64,000 nucleotides of DNA from Uliginosibacterium gangwonense (GCA_005239635.1 SBBQ01000041.1:1-64000), one strand, 5' to 3'; positions 1-8,869 are shown, counted from the stretch's first letter. Numbers and translations: made by a program. Notes: generated by a model from the letters alone, not told the origin.

Positions 1-1173
1 ACGCGCGACTGCCAATGCGTCATCAAAACGCGATTCCAGAATCATTTTGGCAAACGCGCGCGAGCCCGTCACATTGGTGCGCTCACCCACATTTACGAAC
101 AGTGAATCGCTGCCGACGTTGAAGGGTTCGAGGCCCGACAGGCGCAGCTTCTTTTCAATGTTGGGCAATGCACGTGGCGCGACATTGGCAACGGCTTCCG
201 CCACGGCGCGAATGTGTGCGGGCGAGGTGCCGCAACAGCCGCCCACAATATTCAGAATGCCCGCTTTGGCCCAATGTACTAACTCGCCGGCCAGTTGCTC
301 GGGCGTTTCGTCATAGCCGGTGGGCGAGAGCGGATTGGGCAAACCAGCGTTGGGGTGGGCGGAAACAAAGCAATCGCACACGCGCGACAGCTCTTCAACG
401 TACTGGCGCAATTCTTTTGCGCCGAGCGCACAGTTGAGGCCGAAGCTAATCGGCTGTGCGTGTGACAACGAATTCCAAAAGGCTTCTGCAGTTTGGCCAG
501 ACAAGGTACGGCCCGAGGCATCGGTAATCGTGCCCGAAATCATCACGGGCCAACGGCGACCTAAATCGTCGAACAACTTCTCAACAGCAAACACGGCGGC
601 TTTGGCGTTGAGCGTATCGAACACGGTTTCGATCAACAAAATATCCGCGCCGCCATCTACCAGGCCGCGTGCGGAATCGTAGTAGTCATCGACCAATGCA
701 TCAAAACTGATGTTGCGAAAGCCGGGGTCGTTCACGTCCGGGCTAATCGACAGGGTGCGCGAAGTGGGGCCCAACACGCCAGCACAGAAGCGCGGCTTGG
801 CAGGGTTGGCGGCGGTGAATTCATCACACAAATCGCGCACTAACTTTGCGCCTGCGACATTGAGTTCATACGCAATGTCGGCCAGGTTGTATTCCGCCTG
901 TGATACGCGCGTGGCGTTAAACGTGTTGGTTTCAATAATGTCCGCGCCGGCTTCCAAATACTCGCGGTGAATGCCGCCAATCACATCGGGCCGCGTGAGC
1001 AGTAACAGATCGTTATTGCCCTTGAGGTCTTTATCGTGATTGGCAAAACGCGAACCGCGATAGTCGGCCTCGCCCAGCTTGTGCTGTTGCACCATCGTGC
1101 CCATCGCGCCATCCAAAATGAGGATGCGTTGGGCGAGTAAGTCACGGAGCTGAGCGGTGCGGTCGGGTTGCAT
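1..1173 (-). CDS. metH: Methionine synthase (cobalamin-dependent), N-terminal part, cut by window edge
   Basis: Transfers the methyl group of 5-methyltetrahydrofolate to homocysteine by way of cobalamin, the last step of methionine synthesis, in the cytoplasm. The 391 visible codons begin [17 protein letters not shown] and cover the homocysteine-binding domain (ILDGAMGTM near residue 20). The zinc-ligand cysteines are in GLNCALG and in GGCCGTSP (about residue 311). After this the reading continues as [21 protein letters not shown], the start of the pterin-binding domain, so the two domains are fused here. In some Burkholderiales they are separate genes (family knowledge). The frame is open to base 1 without a stop. 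A long leader containing a terminator lies upstream. Confidence 0.93.
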   Translation of the reverse strand, partial: MQPDRTAQLRDLLAQRILILDGAMGTMVQQHKLGEADYRGSRFANHDKDLKGNNDLLLLTRPDVIGGIHREYLEAGADIIETNTFNATRVSQAEYNLADIAYELNVAGAKLVRDLCDEFTAANPAKPRFCAGVLGPTSRTLSISPDVNDPGFRNISFDALVDDYYDSARGLVDGGADILLIETVFDTLNAKAAVFAVEKLFDDLGRRWPVMISGTITDASGRTLSGQTAEAFWNSLSHAQPISFGLNCALGAKELRQYVEELSRVCDCFVSAHPNAGLPNPLSPTGYDETPEQLAGELVHWAKAGILNIVGGCCGTSPAHIRAVAEAVANVAPRALPNIEKKLRLSGLEPFNVGSDSLFVNVGERTNVTGSRAFAKMILESRFDDALAVAR

Positions 1174-1229
1174 GATGATCCTGAAACAAGCGTTGCCAAT
1201 AAGCAGCAACGGCAACAATGGGTAAATCC

Positions 1230-1259
1230 AAAAAAGTGCGCAACAAAAAAGTGCGCAAC
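1230..1259. repeat. Exact tandem duplication of a 15-bp unit upstream of metH
   Basis: The unit AAAAAAGTGCGCAAC occurs twice head to tail (1230-1244 and 1245-1259) between the metH start and the upstream terminator. On the metH strand it reads GTTGCGCACTTTTTT twice, so it adds a second T-rich stretch downstream of the hairpin. No function is apparent; it may be a slippage duplication. Confidence 0.75.
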
Positions 1260-1270
1260 AAATCGGCACA

Positions 1271-1310
1271 ACAAAAACAAAAAACCCGTTCGGCCAAGGC
1301 GGAACGGGTT
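1271..1310 (-). terminator. Intrinsic terminator 5' of metH
   Basis: AACCCGTTC (1283-1291) pairs with GAACGGGTT (1302-1310), and GCC/GGC pair inside the loop. On the minus strand the hairpin is followed by a T-rich tract (1284 down to 1271). It lies about 110 bases before the metH start, so it either ends the transcript of the upstream small gene or leader RNA, or acts as an attenuator for metH. Confidence 0.7.
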
Positions 1311-1520
1311 GCTTCAACACGTCTCGCTTTAGCGGAATTTATTACGCGCCCGCAAGCTGAGTGGTTTTGATTTCCGCAGTGAAGATGCTGAATTGAGTTC
1401 AGCGCTTTTCACCGTGGCCTCAAATCGGCGCGATTAGGATGTAAGGATACGTCGCAAGTGCTTGAGTGTCAATGAGAAAACCCGAATTTGCCTAGCCGAA
1501 ATGAGGGTGCATAGAGCTTG
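1311..1520 (-). other. Structured non-coding leader or possible small RNA, unassigned
   Basis: There is no gene in 1174-1520. Besides the terminator, the stretch holds a two-part hairpin: GCTGAA (1387-1392) with TTCAGC (1398-1403), enclosed by GTGAA (1379-1383) with TTCAC (1408-1412). Structure plus a downstream terminator on the minus strand suggests a short stable RNA or a leader controlling metH. I could not match it to the SAH, SAM or cobalamin riboswitch consensus. Confidence 0.25.
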
Positions 1521-1739
1521 CTAGCAGCCGCACTTTTTACTGGCAGGCCGCACCGCCATGAGTTCGCGCACTTCCTCTAGCGGTAAGCCGCGTTCGAGCA
1601 TGCTGGCGGCCGCAAAATAAAAGTCGAGCGGCTGGCCTTCTTCAAACACCGTTTCTTGGTTGAGCGAATCCAGCAACGAGAAACGAAAGATGCCCTGCGC
1701 ATCGCGGGTAATGACTTGATATCGACGCGTGTTGGACAT
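1521..1739 (-). CDS. Small conserved-looking protein of unknown function ending in Cys-Gly-Cys
   Basis: Seventy-two residues starting MSNTRRYQVITRDAQGIF, with no signal peptide or membrane segment. The C-terminus is basic and ends SKKCGC, a possible metal-binding or redox-active tail. I do not recognise the family. It lies 24 bases downstream of the OmlA-like lipoprotein gene on the same strand and is probably co-transcribed with it. Its reading frame shows normal codon use for the window. The downstream terminator near 1290 would end this transcript. Confidence 0.6.
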   Translation of the reverse strand: MSNTRRYQVITRDAQGIFRFSLLDSLNQETVFEEGQPLDFYFAAASMLERGLPLEEVRELMAVRPASKKCGC

Positions 1740-1763
1740 CTTCAGCCTCGCTTTAGCAATTGA

Positions 1764-2249
1764 TTAGCCCTTGGTTTCGTCGCTCTTGCTGGTTTCGGCC
1801 ACGTTGCCATCTGGCCCAAAATGCACATTGAAATGCATCTCGTGGCGGGTTTCATCGACATACATCCAGTCCCACACTTCTTGCTGCTTAATGTGCAACT
1901 GCATGATGCGGCCGGGCTTACCCAAAATGCGACGGACTTGGTCGTGGTTCATGCCAGCCTGAATGCGCGCAAAATTTTCTTGCGTGATGACTTGCTGCAT
2001 CGACTGCATGATGTTGTCTTTGCCAATCGTCACCATGTAGTTACGCAAACCTTCGGGCGTGCGTGCAAATTCCCAAGTTACACTGCCATCGTCATTGCGC
2101 CATTCCATGGTAGGTGCACCGAGGCGGTCACGCACTTCTGCAGCGGTTGAAATGCCCGGCTTGAGTTCGCGTTCGGCGAGGTAGTCGTTGCAGCCGGTCA
2201 GGCCCAGGGCCGCTAGCAATCCACACAGTTTTAACAGCAGACGCTTCAT
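1764..2249 (-). CDS. SmpA/OmlA (BamE-like) family outer-membrane lipoprotein
   Basis: A 161-residue lipoprotein. The signal peptide MKRLLLKLCGLLAALGLTGC ends in a lipobox, with the modified cysteine at residue 20. The mature part has two copies of the pattern typical of the SmpA/OmlA domain: KPGISTAAEVRDRLGAP (about 30-46) and QAGMNHDQVRRILGKPG (about 97-113). BamE itself is a small lipoprotein of the outer-membrane protein assembly complex, but this protein may be a paralogue, so I give no symbol. It starts a short minus-strand unit with the 72-residue protein downstream. Confidence 0.8.
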   Translation of the reverse strand: MKRLLLKLCGLLAALGLTGCNDYLAERELKPGISTAAEVRDRLGAPTMEWRNDDGSVTWEFARTPEGLRNYMVTIGKDNIMQSMQQVITQENFARIQAGMNHDQVRRILGKPGRIMQLHIKQQEVWDWMYVDETRHEMHFNVHFGPDGNVAETSKSDETKG

Positions 2250-2347
2250 GATGCCTCCACAATTAAATGACGAGGGCGCTTACGCGCACAGATTATTTTT
2301 GCATGTCGTCACTATATCGCGAGCAGCGCCTATCGTGCAGCGGGTCG

Positions 2348-3655
2348 CTATTTTTCAATGTTGGAAGCGGCTGTGGGCGAGGTGTTGATCTCCGTGTTGA
2401 GCACCGCGTCCGGAATGCTGTGCCGATAACCGGCAAACAACAAGAGGCCAACGCTGCACAAACCCGCCATGCCGCAAGCCAGTGCTAAAGGGTGATGCCA
2501 GATGAGCGGCACGATGATGCCCGCAGCGACGGCATTGAGCGCGCCTTGAATCACGGCCTGACACGACGAGATGAGGCCGCGTTGCGTTGGTAGCAAATCA
2601 AGCACTAACAAGTTAATGGCGGGCATGGCCAGCGCCATGCCGAGGTTGTATACCGTCATGGGCAGCATGGCCCACGGCAGCGTGGGCGGCATCAAGGCAT
2701 TCATCAGCACATTGGCGCATGCTGCTACCAACATGGCGGCATAGCCGAGCGAGATGCAACGTTGCTGGCTCACCTTGCCGGCGAGCTTGCCCGACAGCCA
2801 AGAACCCGCCATGAGGCCTGCCACCAACGGCACAAACAGCCACGCAAAACCCTGTGCAGAAACGCCCAAGTGCTGCATGAGAAACACGGGCGCCGACAGC
2901 ACGTAAATAAAAAAGCCGAGGAAGTTAGCGGTTTGCATCAGCGACAAACGCAAGAACGGCGGCAGGGTAAACACATGCGCATAGCTACGCGCTAACCATG
3001 CGGGCTGTAATGATTGTCGTTGGGCAATGGGCAAGGATTCTGGCAGCCAGCGCCAACAAGCGAACCACATCATGCCGCCGAACAGCGCCAGAAAAATAAA
3101 GATGCTGCGCCAGCCGAGTGCGCCCAACAGTGCGCCGCCGATGATGGGTGCAATTGCCGGCGCAATCGAAAACACCATAGCGCTGTGCGCCATTAAACGT
3201 TGCGCAGGTGGGCCGTCGAGCAAGTCACGCACAATGGCGCGCCCCACCACCATGCCGGCGCCGGCGCTGAGCCCTTGCAAGCCACGCGCGAGCCATAAAT
3301 GGTGAATGTCTTGAGCGAGGGCGCCAAAGACAGACGCGACAGAAAAAATGGCGAGCGATACCAACACCACGGGGCGACGGCCAAGCGCGTCAGACAATGA
3401 GCCGTGCCACATCATCATGAAAGCAAAGGTGCCGAGATACACACTGAGTGTTTGTTGCACCTCTAATTGCGAGGCGTGCAACTGCTGTGCAATCTCACCA
3501 AAAGCCGGTAGGTAGGTGTCGATCGAGAACGGGCCGAGTGCGGCGAGCGATGCAAGAAGTACGGCTAGCCAGCGTAATTGCGATGCGTTGATGATGCACT
3601 CCGTGTGTTTTGTTTTATGTAATTGCGTGACGTCGTAACTGTACCGCTTCGGCAA
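2348..3655 (-). CDS. Bcr/CflA-type multidrug efflux transporter (MFS)
   Basis: A 12-helix major-facilitator protein of 435 residues. It has the first-helix signature GPFSIDTYLPAFGEIA of the Bcr/CflA drug:H+ antiporters and the loop 2-3 motif GSLSDALGRRPVVL. The frame can only begin at a TTG (3655), because no ATG or GTG lies upstream of the first helix. This makes the gene overlap the end of comM by 41 bases and suggests translational coupling. Inferred role: export of small drugs, sulfonamides or amino-acid derivatives from the cytoplasm; the substrate cannot be read from sequence. Confidence 0.85.
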   Translation of the reverse strand: MPKRYSYDVTQLHKTKHTECIINASQLRWLAVLLASLAALGPFSIDTYLPAFGEIAQQLHASQLEVQQTLSVYLGTFAFMMMWHGSLSDALGRRPVVLVSLAIFSVASVFGALAQDIHHLWLARGLQGLSAGAGMVVGRAIVRDLLDGPPAQRLMAHSAMVFSIAPAIAPIIGGALLGALGWRSIFIFLALFGGMMWFACWRWLPESLPIAQRQSLQPAWLARSYAHVFTLPPFLRLSLMQTANFLGFFIYVLSAPVFLMQHLGVSAQGFAWLFVPLVAGLMAGSWLSGKLAGKVSQQRCISLGYAAMLVAACANVLMNALMPPTLPWAMLPMTVYNLGMALAMPAINLLVLDLLPTQRGLISSCQAVIQGALNAVAAGIIVPLIWHHPLALACGMAGLCSVGLLLFAGYRHSIPDAVLNTEINTSPTAASNIEK

Positions 3656-5111
3656 TGTGCGCGCTGCTCACGTGCGCACTGTTTTGCAAATCGGCAATGG
3701 TGCGCGCTACGCGCAAAATGCGGTGATAGGCACGTGCCGAAAGTTGTAATCGCTGCATGGCTTGCGCGAGAAGTTGCTGGCCAGCCTCGTCGGGCGTGCA
3801 ATGTGCATCGACTTCTTTTGGGTCAAGTAGCGCATTGGGCTTTTGCTGGCGTTGCATTTGCACGGCTAGTGCAGCTTCTACGCGTTGGCGCACCGTCGCA
3901 GAAGTTTCGCCTGAAGTGGCGTGTTGTAAATCGCTCACGGGTAACGCCGCTACTTCAACTGTCATATCAATTCGGTCGAGCAACGGGCCAGAGAGTTTGC
4001 CGCGGTAGCGCGAAATTTGGTCTGGCGTGCAGCGGCATCGACCATCGGGGTGGCCGTAGTAGCCGCACGGGCATGGGTTCATGGCGGCCACCAACTGAAA
4101 ACGTGCGGGGTAATCAACACGTCGTGCAGCACGTGCGAGGCTGATATGTCCGGTCTCCAGCGGTTCGCGCAATGATTCAAGCACGCGACGATCAAACTCC
4201 GGGAGTTCATCTAAAAATAAAACGCCGTGATGCGCGAGTGAAATTTCGCCCGGCCTAGGGTCGGCGCCGCCACCCACCAGCGCTGCGGCAGATGCCGTGT
4301 GGTGCGGTGCGCGATAAGGTCGTTGTTGCCAATGTTCTGGCTTAAAGCGGCCTGCAATGGAATGCAAAGCAGCGACTTCAAGCGCGCGACCTTCATCCAG
4401 CGCCGGCATGAGACTTGGCAAACGTGCAGCCAGCATGGATTTGCCGGTGCCCGGTGGGCCCACCATGAGCAAGCTGTGCTGCCCCGCTGCGGCAATTTCA
4501 AGTGCGCGTTTGGGCGCGTGCTGGCCCTTCACCTCTTGCAAATCCGGTAAGGCAGCAGCGGTGTGTGTAATGGGCGTATGGGGTTGTTGCACCAGCGGCT
4601 CGCGCCCACTGAGGTGAGCGCACACAGCTAACAAGGAACGTGCTGGATAAATGGTGGCGCGTGAATCGAGTGCGGCTTCGGCCGCATTGTCGATTGGCAA
4701 AAGCAATGCGCGTTGCGCTTGTGTGGCGTGCACGGCCATGGCTAGGGCGCCACGAATGGGGCGTAACTCGCCAGACAACGATAGCTCGCCAACGCATTCA
4801 ACATCACGCAATGCGGCCAGATCAATTTGGCCGGAGGCGGCGAGAATGCCGAGTGCAATCGGCAAGTCGAAACGGCCGGACTCTTTGGGTAGATCGGCGG
4901 GGGCAAGATTGACCGTGATGCGTCGCGCAGGAAATTCAAACTGCGCATTTTGGATGGCGGCGCGAACACGATCGCGCGCTTCTTTCACTTCGGTATCGGG
5001 CAGGCCGACCAAGGTGAATGAAGGTAGGCCGTTGGCCAAATGCACTTCAACCGTGACGGCGGGGGCGTCCATGCCGGACAAGGCGCGGCTATGCAAAACA
5101 GCAAGGCTCAT
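3615..5111 (-). CDS. comM: ComM/YifB family AAA+ ATPase (Mg-chelatase-like helicase)
   Basis: The 498-residue protein starts at MSLAVLHSRALSGMDAP, the usual N-terminus of the family; the frame is open 65 codons further upstream but without similarity. An N-terminal Lon-protease-like S5 domain (about 1-175) precedes the AAA+ module with Walker A GPPGTGKS (218-225) and a cysteine-rich insert MNPCPCGYYG...RCRC near residue 350. In Haemophilus and Vibrio, ComM is a hexameric helicase that extends heteroduplex during natural transformation; YifB is the equivalent elsewhere. This is relevant here because the window is dense in an uptake-sequence-like octamer. The downstream exporter gene overlaps its end. 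Confidence 0.92.
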   Translation of the reverse strand: MSLAVLHSRALSGMDAPAVTVEVHLANGLPSFTLVGLPDTEVKEARDRVRAAIQNAQFEFPARRITVNLAPADLPKESGRFDLPIALGILAASGQIDLAALRDVECVGELSLSGELRPIRGALAMAVHATQAQRALLLPIDNAAEAALDSRATIYPARSLLAVCAHLSGREPLVQQPHTPITHTAAALPDLQEVKGQHAPKRALEIAAAGQHSLLMVGPPGTGKSMLAARLPSLMPALDEGRALEVAALHSIAGRFKPEHWQQRPYRAPHHTASAAALVGGGADPRPGEISLAHHGVLFLDELPEFDRRVLESLREPLETGHISLARAARRVDYPARFQLVAAMNPCPCGYYGHPDGRCRCTPDQISRYRGKLSGPLLDRIDMTVEVAALPVSDLQHATSGETSATVRQRVEAALAVQMQRQQKPNALLDPKEVDAHCTPDEAGQQLLAQAMQRLQLSARAYHRILRVARTIADLQNSAHVSSAHIAEAVQLRRHAIT

Positions 5112-5309
5112 GGTGGCAGATGCGCACTGAGAAGCGCTGAGTGTAAAACCGCAGTCTAACCCAATGGCATGCGCTTGCTGAGGTGTACGTTGCGTGTGTA
5201 TTGAGGTGTGACACGCACCCGTCGAGCGTGTTGGTGTGTAGCGCGCGGTGAGATGTGTTGCGCTATCCGACAGAAGTTGAGCAGCGGCGAGCATGGCGCA
5301 TGACAAGCA

Positions 5310-5945
5310 TTAAGGTTGCAGCGCCACTAAACGTACTTTGACTTGCACCTCGTTGGCGACAACCGAGGTGTCGAGCCACTCACCATTGCCAATGCCAAAG
5401 TCGATGCGCTTGAGTGGCAAGCTCGCATCCAATACGGCTTGCTTGCCTTGCGTGGTTACCACCAGCGGGGCGCTGATTTCACGGCTTTTTCCTTTGAGCG
5501 TGAGCGTGCCAGTTACCAAATATTTGCCATTGCCGTGTGTTGTGATTTTGCTCGATACAAACTTTGCACGCGGGTAATCGCGCACGTTAAACCACGTGGC
5601 CGACTTCACTTCGGCATTAGCCTCATCGCTGCCTGCATCGATTTGCGAAAGGTCGATATCGAGATTGGCAAATGATTTATCAAGCTGCGCAGGGTTGAAA
5701 TTTAGTTGCGCAGCAAAGCGCGGAAAGTGGCCTTGTACGGGCACGTTCATTTGGCGAAACACAAAGTCGGCGCGACTCTGCGCAGCCACAACTTGCGTGA
5801 AGGCGGCACTCGCAGCCGATGCGGTGGTTACAGTGGTCGCTGACACAGCTGCGGGTTTGCTTGCTGCATCAGCACTCACAGCAACAAAGCCGACGAGTGT
5901 GCTCACAAGGGTTACGCAAGTTACAAACATCTTTGGCGAAGCCAT
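5310..5945 (-). CDS. YceI family periplasmic protein (first of two)
   Basis: A 211-residue secreted protein with a signal peptide ending near SADA (about residue 27) and an Ala/Thr/Val-rich stretch before the domain. The YceI lipocalin-like fold is recognised from SRADFVFRQMNVPVQGHF, the central RDYPRAKFVSSKI and the C-terminal KRIDFGIGNGEW. YceI proteins bind isoprenoid or quinone-like lipids in a beta-barrel. It is transcribed in the same direction as, and downstream of, cytochrome b561 and a second YceI gene, an arrangement common in proteobacteria and often linked to quinone-dependent electron transfer (inference). Confidence 0.88.
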   Translation of the reverse strand: MASPKMFVTCVTLVSTLVGFVAVSADAASKPAAVSATTVTTASAASAAFTQVVAAQSRADFVFRQMNVPVQGHFPRFAAQLNFNPAQLDKSFANLDIDLSQIDAGSDEANAEVKSATWFNVRDYPRAKFVSSKITTHGNGKYLVTGTLTLKGKSREISAPLVVTTQGKQAVLDASLPLKRIDFGIGNGEWLDTSVVANEVQVKVRLVALQP

Positions 5946-6010
5946 GATGTACTCCGGTCAATTCTGATTTATACGCAGACCGCTCACGCTTAGTTGCGTT
6001 TGGGGTGCAT

Positions 6011-6559
6011 TTAGCGATTTCGCGGTTGGCAACACGCCGGCAGCATGCGTTGCAAAATGCCGTCGCCTTTAACGCGGTGCATCACTGCGGCACCGATGTG
6101 CGTGACAATCAATAGGATGAAGGCGTCGTTGAGTAGTTCGTGTGCTTCTTTAAATAGGTCGCCCAATTCTTTGTCTTTGCCAATCAAGTCTGGCAATTGC
6201 CAAATGCCCAGCCACACCACGGGGTAACCCTTGGCGGAACTCATTAGCCAACCGCTTAAGGGTACTGCGAGCAGCAGCGCATACAGGGCGAAGTGCGCTA
6301 AATGGGCAGCCTTGCTTTGCCAATTCGGCATGCCAGCGGGCAGCGGTGGCGGCGTATGAGTGGCCCGCCATAACAAGCGCGGTAGCATCAACATTAGTAC
6401 CGTAATGCCCAGCCACTTGTGCCACGAAATAAGCTGCAGCTTGTTAGGCGACAACGGAAGGTCAGCCATGTACCAACCCAGCGGCCAGGCTGCCAATACC
6501 AAGATGGCAATGGCCCAATGCAAGCCAATCGCGGGCGAGCTGTAACGTGTGTTGGTCAT
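6011..6559 (-). CDS. Cytochrome b561 family membrane protein
   Basis: A four-helix di-heme b-type cytochrome of 182 residues that moves electrons between quinol and periplasmic or cytoplasmic partners in the inner membrane. Candidate heme ligands are H14 (GLHWAIA), H47 (SWHKWLG), H86/H89 (AAHLAHF), H140 (EAHELLND) and H154 (VTHIGAAVMHR). The tail is short and basic. It sits between two YceI genes on the same strand with small gaps (65 and 50 bases), so the three are probably one operon. Confidence 0.9.
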   Translation of the reverse strand: MTNTRYSSPAIGLHWAIAILVLAAWPLGWYMADLPLSPNKLQLISWHKWLGITVLMLMLPRLLWRATHTPPPLPAGMPNWQSKAAHLAHFALYALLLAVPLSGWLMSSAKGYPVVWLGIWQLPDLIGKDKELGDLFKEAHELLNDAFILLIVTHIGAAVMHRVKGDGILQRMLPACCQPRNR

Positions 6560-6609
6560 GACTGACTCCTTGCGTGCGAACTTACAAGCGAAACGCAGCG
6601 TGAAAATTA

Positions 6610-7182
6610 TTATTGCAAGTACGCTTCAACCGGAATGGTGATCTTTACTTCATCACCCACGGCCGGCACATAGGTGCTCATGCCAAATTCAGAACGCTTG
6701 ATGGTGGTGCTGACACTTGCGCCACACGCTGCTTTTTTGTTGAGCGGGTTGGTGCCGCAATGAAAGCCATCAACCGTCAACGTAACCGGACGTGTCACGC
6801 CTAACAGTGTCAGGTTGCCATCAGCGCTAACCAGTTGCTCGCCATTGAACTTCAGCTTGTCAGCCTTGAAGGTCATGGTCGGGAATTTCTCGACGTTGAA
6901 AAAATCAGCGCCACGCAGATGTTCTTCCAACTTCGGCAGGCCGGTGTCAATTGACGCGGTTTCAATCGTCACGTTGATGCTGCCTGCACCCTTCGCGCGG
7001 TCAATCACAATGGTGCCGGCGGTTTTATCGAAGCGACCTTGCTGCACAGAAAAACCGAGGTGGCTGATCTGAAAGTTAGGAAAAGTGTGGGTCGGGTCAA
7101 TTTGGTAGGTTTCGGGCGCTGCGTGTGCCGAAACGCTCAATACAGCAAGTGACAGAGCTGACAGGGCAACGATCTTTTTCAT
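6610..7182 (-). CDS. YceI family periplasmic protein (second of two)
   Basis: A 190-residue protein with a clean signal peptide, MKKIVALSALSLAVLSVSAHA, and then the family start PETYQIDPTHTFPNFQISHLGFS. Further motifs are VTIETASIDTGLPKLEEHL and the C-terminal FGMSTYVPAVGDEVKI. It is closer to canonical YceI than its neighbour and has a CGTNP...AACG cysteine pair near residues 143-154. It is probably the first gene of the YceI - cytochrome b561 - YceI operon, divergent from the LysR gene. An ATTGGCAA copy lies at 7201 just before the start region. Confidence 0.92.
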   Translation of the reverse strand: MKKIVALSALSLAVLSVSAHAAPETYQIDPTHTFPNFQISHLGFSVQQGRFDKTAGTIVIDRAKGAGSINVTIETASIDTGLPKLEEHLRGADFFNVEKFPTMTFKADKLKFNGEQLVSADGNLTLLGVTRPVTLTVDGFHCGTNPLNKKAACGASVSTTIKRSEFGMSTYVPAVGDEVKITIPVEAYLQ

Positions 7183-7361
7183 GGCGAATCCTTTCAGTAG
7201 ATTGGCAAAATATGGTTAGTCAAAGTCTGATACATGCAACGCAGTGGGCAATCTCATGCGCGGGCTTGGTTTCGACACAGTTGCCGCGTAAAAGATGCAT
7301 ACGATTCATGAGTTCATGGCTGCAGCATATCTGTGCGTTAAGGCATGTACAATGCAGATAA

Positions 7362-8315
7362 ATGCATTTTGAGGATGCAAATATGCACAACATGTCGCCT
7401 CGCCCGAATTTGAAATCCGTTACCGGTTGGGATGACCTGATTTACGTACTAGCAGTGCAGGAGTGCGGTTCGCTCGCCGCTGCCGCGCGTGCCCTCGTGG
7501 TGAATCACTCAACGGTTTTACGGCGGCTCGACACACTAGAGCAACGCTTGGGTGTGCGTTTGTTCGAGCGTTTGGCGAGTGGTTATGTGCCGACCGCGGC
7601 GGGTGACGAAATGGCCGAAACAGCACGCCGCATGCGTGAGCAAGTGGATGCGATGGAGCGGCGTGTATTAGGGCAAGACTTACGTTTATCTGGCGTGGTA
7701 CGCGCCACCACGGCTGAATCGTTAGCGCAGCACCTGATCGTGCCGCATATGCCTGAGTTTCAGGCGCGTCATCCGGGCATTACGGTCGAGATGGTCATTT
7801 CCAACAGTATGCTGGATTTGTCGCGTCGTGAAACCGATGTGGCGGTGCGGCCCGCTGCGGAGCCGCCGGAAGATTTGATTGGCCGTCGTATTTCGCAAAT
7901 TGCGTGGGCGGTTTATGCGGCACCCGAGTACATCGCCCGCAATCCATCGCCGGATCTCAGCGAACATGCGTGGTTATTGCCCGACGGTAGCTTGGCCGAA
8001 ATTAGCGCGGCGCGTTGGTTGCGCCAACGCGTGCCAGAAGCGCGTGTAGCACTGCGCTCTGATTCCATCACCACATTATCTGCCGCCGCCGAATATGGTT
8101 TGGGCGTTGTGTTGTTGCCGTGCCACATCGGGGATTTGCAACGCGGCCTGCGCCGTATCGGTGCGCCGGTCGAGGGTGTGCGAAATGAGTTGTGGATGCT
8201 TACGCATGAAGATTTGCGTCGTACTGCGCGCGTCAAAGTGTTCATGGATTTCTTCCACGACGTGCTGACGCGTTATCGCCCCTTGCTCGAAGGGAATCAG
8301 CCGCAGTTGGATTAG
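7362..8315 (+). CDS. LysR family transcriptional regulator
   Basis: A 317-residue DNA-binding regulator. The helix-turn-helix is LAAAARALVVNHSTVLRRLDTLEQRLGVRLFER (about 38-70), followed by a LysR substrate-binding domain. It is divergent from the YceI-cytochrome b561 operon with about 180 bases between, and by the usual LysR logic probably controls it (inference). Alternative in-frame starts are the ATGs at residues 8 and 11; TACAAT near 7349, just before the gene, could be a -10 element. The inducer is unknown. Confidence 0.88.
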   Translation: MHFEDANMHNMSPRPNLKSVTGWDDLIYVLAVQECGSLAAAARALVVNHSTVLRRLDTLEQRLGVRLFERLASGYVPTAAGDEMAETARRMREQVDAMERRVLGQDLRLSGVVRATTAESLAQHLIVPHMPEFQARHPGITVEMVISNSMLDLSRRETDVAVRPAAEPPEDLIGRRISQIAWAVYAAPEYIARNPSPDLSEHAWLLPDGSLAEISAARWLRQRVPEARVALRSDSITTLSAAAEYGLGVVLLPCHIGDLQRGLRRIGAPVEGVRNELWMLTHEDLRRTARVKVFMDFFHDVLTRYRPLLEGNQPQLD

Positions 8316-8541
8316 TCGCGGTTGATTGAACACGCAAAAGTATTACAGCAGGGGGTTGTACAGCAGCGCGTGCAGGTCAGCAGGCTGCCGAGCGAGCTAC
8401 CGAATAGCTTGTTGAGCTAGGCAAAACAGTTGCGCAGGCGAGTACGCATGGCCTGCTCAGCATACACATCTGGCGAGACCAGAAGCCAAGACCCTGCATG
8501 GTTTGGGGTCTGCAAGCCCGCTGGTACAGGCCTACCTCGAT

Positions 8542-8778
8542 TTAACCTTTGTTTTTTTCCAATTCGGCGACGCGGGCTTCAAGCTCGCTGAGTTTGGCGC
8601 GCGTGCGTGCCAGCACTTCGGCTTGCACATCAAATTCTTCGCGCGTCACCAAGTCCATTCGGCTAAACATGCTCGTCATCATGGCGCGTGCGTTCTTTTC
8701 AATATCTTTCGCCGGGCTATTGGCAATCATTTCTGAAAACTTGCCGGCAATCTCGTCAAACATTTTTGGGTTCAGCAT
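8542..8778 (-). CDS. ubiK: Ubiquinone biosynthesis accessory factor UbiK
   Basis: A 78-residue BMFP-type protein starting MLNPKMFDEIAGKFSEMI, preceded by a good ribosome site (AGGAGAAACACC). The N-terminal half is an amphipathic membrane-contacting region. The C-terminal half is a coiled coil (LARTRAKLSELEARVAELEKNKG) that trimerises in relatives. UbiK supports the UbiJ-UbiK lipid-binding complex needed for efficient aerobic ubiquinone synthesis. The frame is open to a GTG 15 codons upstream, but the ATG with its ribosome site is preferred. Nothing recognisable fills the 226 bases between lysR and this gene. Confidence 0.9.
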   Translation of the reverse strand: MLNPKMFDEIAGKFSEMIANSPAKDIEKNARAMMTSMFSRMDLVTREEFDVQAEVLARTRAKLSELEARVAELEKNKG

Positions 8779-8852
8779 GGTGTTTCTCCTGATATGCGGG
8801 GAGTCTAGCACGTCATACCGCACGGGCTGACCCGTTTAACTCAGTCATAAGT

Positions 8853-8869
8853 TGCACATATTTGGTGCG
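8853..8869. promoter_or_regulatory. NtrC-like binding site 1
   Basis: TGCACATATTTGGTGCG contains GCAC-N7-GTGC, the core of the NtrC consensus TGCAC-N7-GTGCA. It lies about 150 bases upstream of the sigma-54 promoter of the porin-glnK-amtB unit, a normal distance for an NtrC enhancer. Confidence 0.7.

Noticed and set aside
1230-1259. AAGTGCG within the tandem repeat resembles the Haemophilus uptake core
   Set aside because: Only seven bases match, it occurs in a local duplication only, and the true over-represented word in this window is ATTGGCAA.
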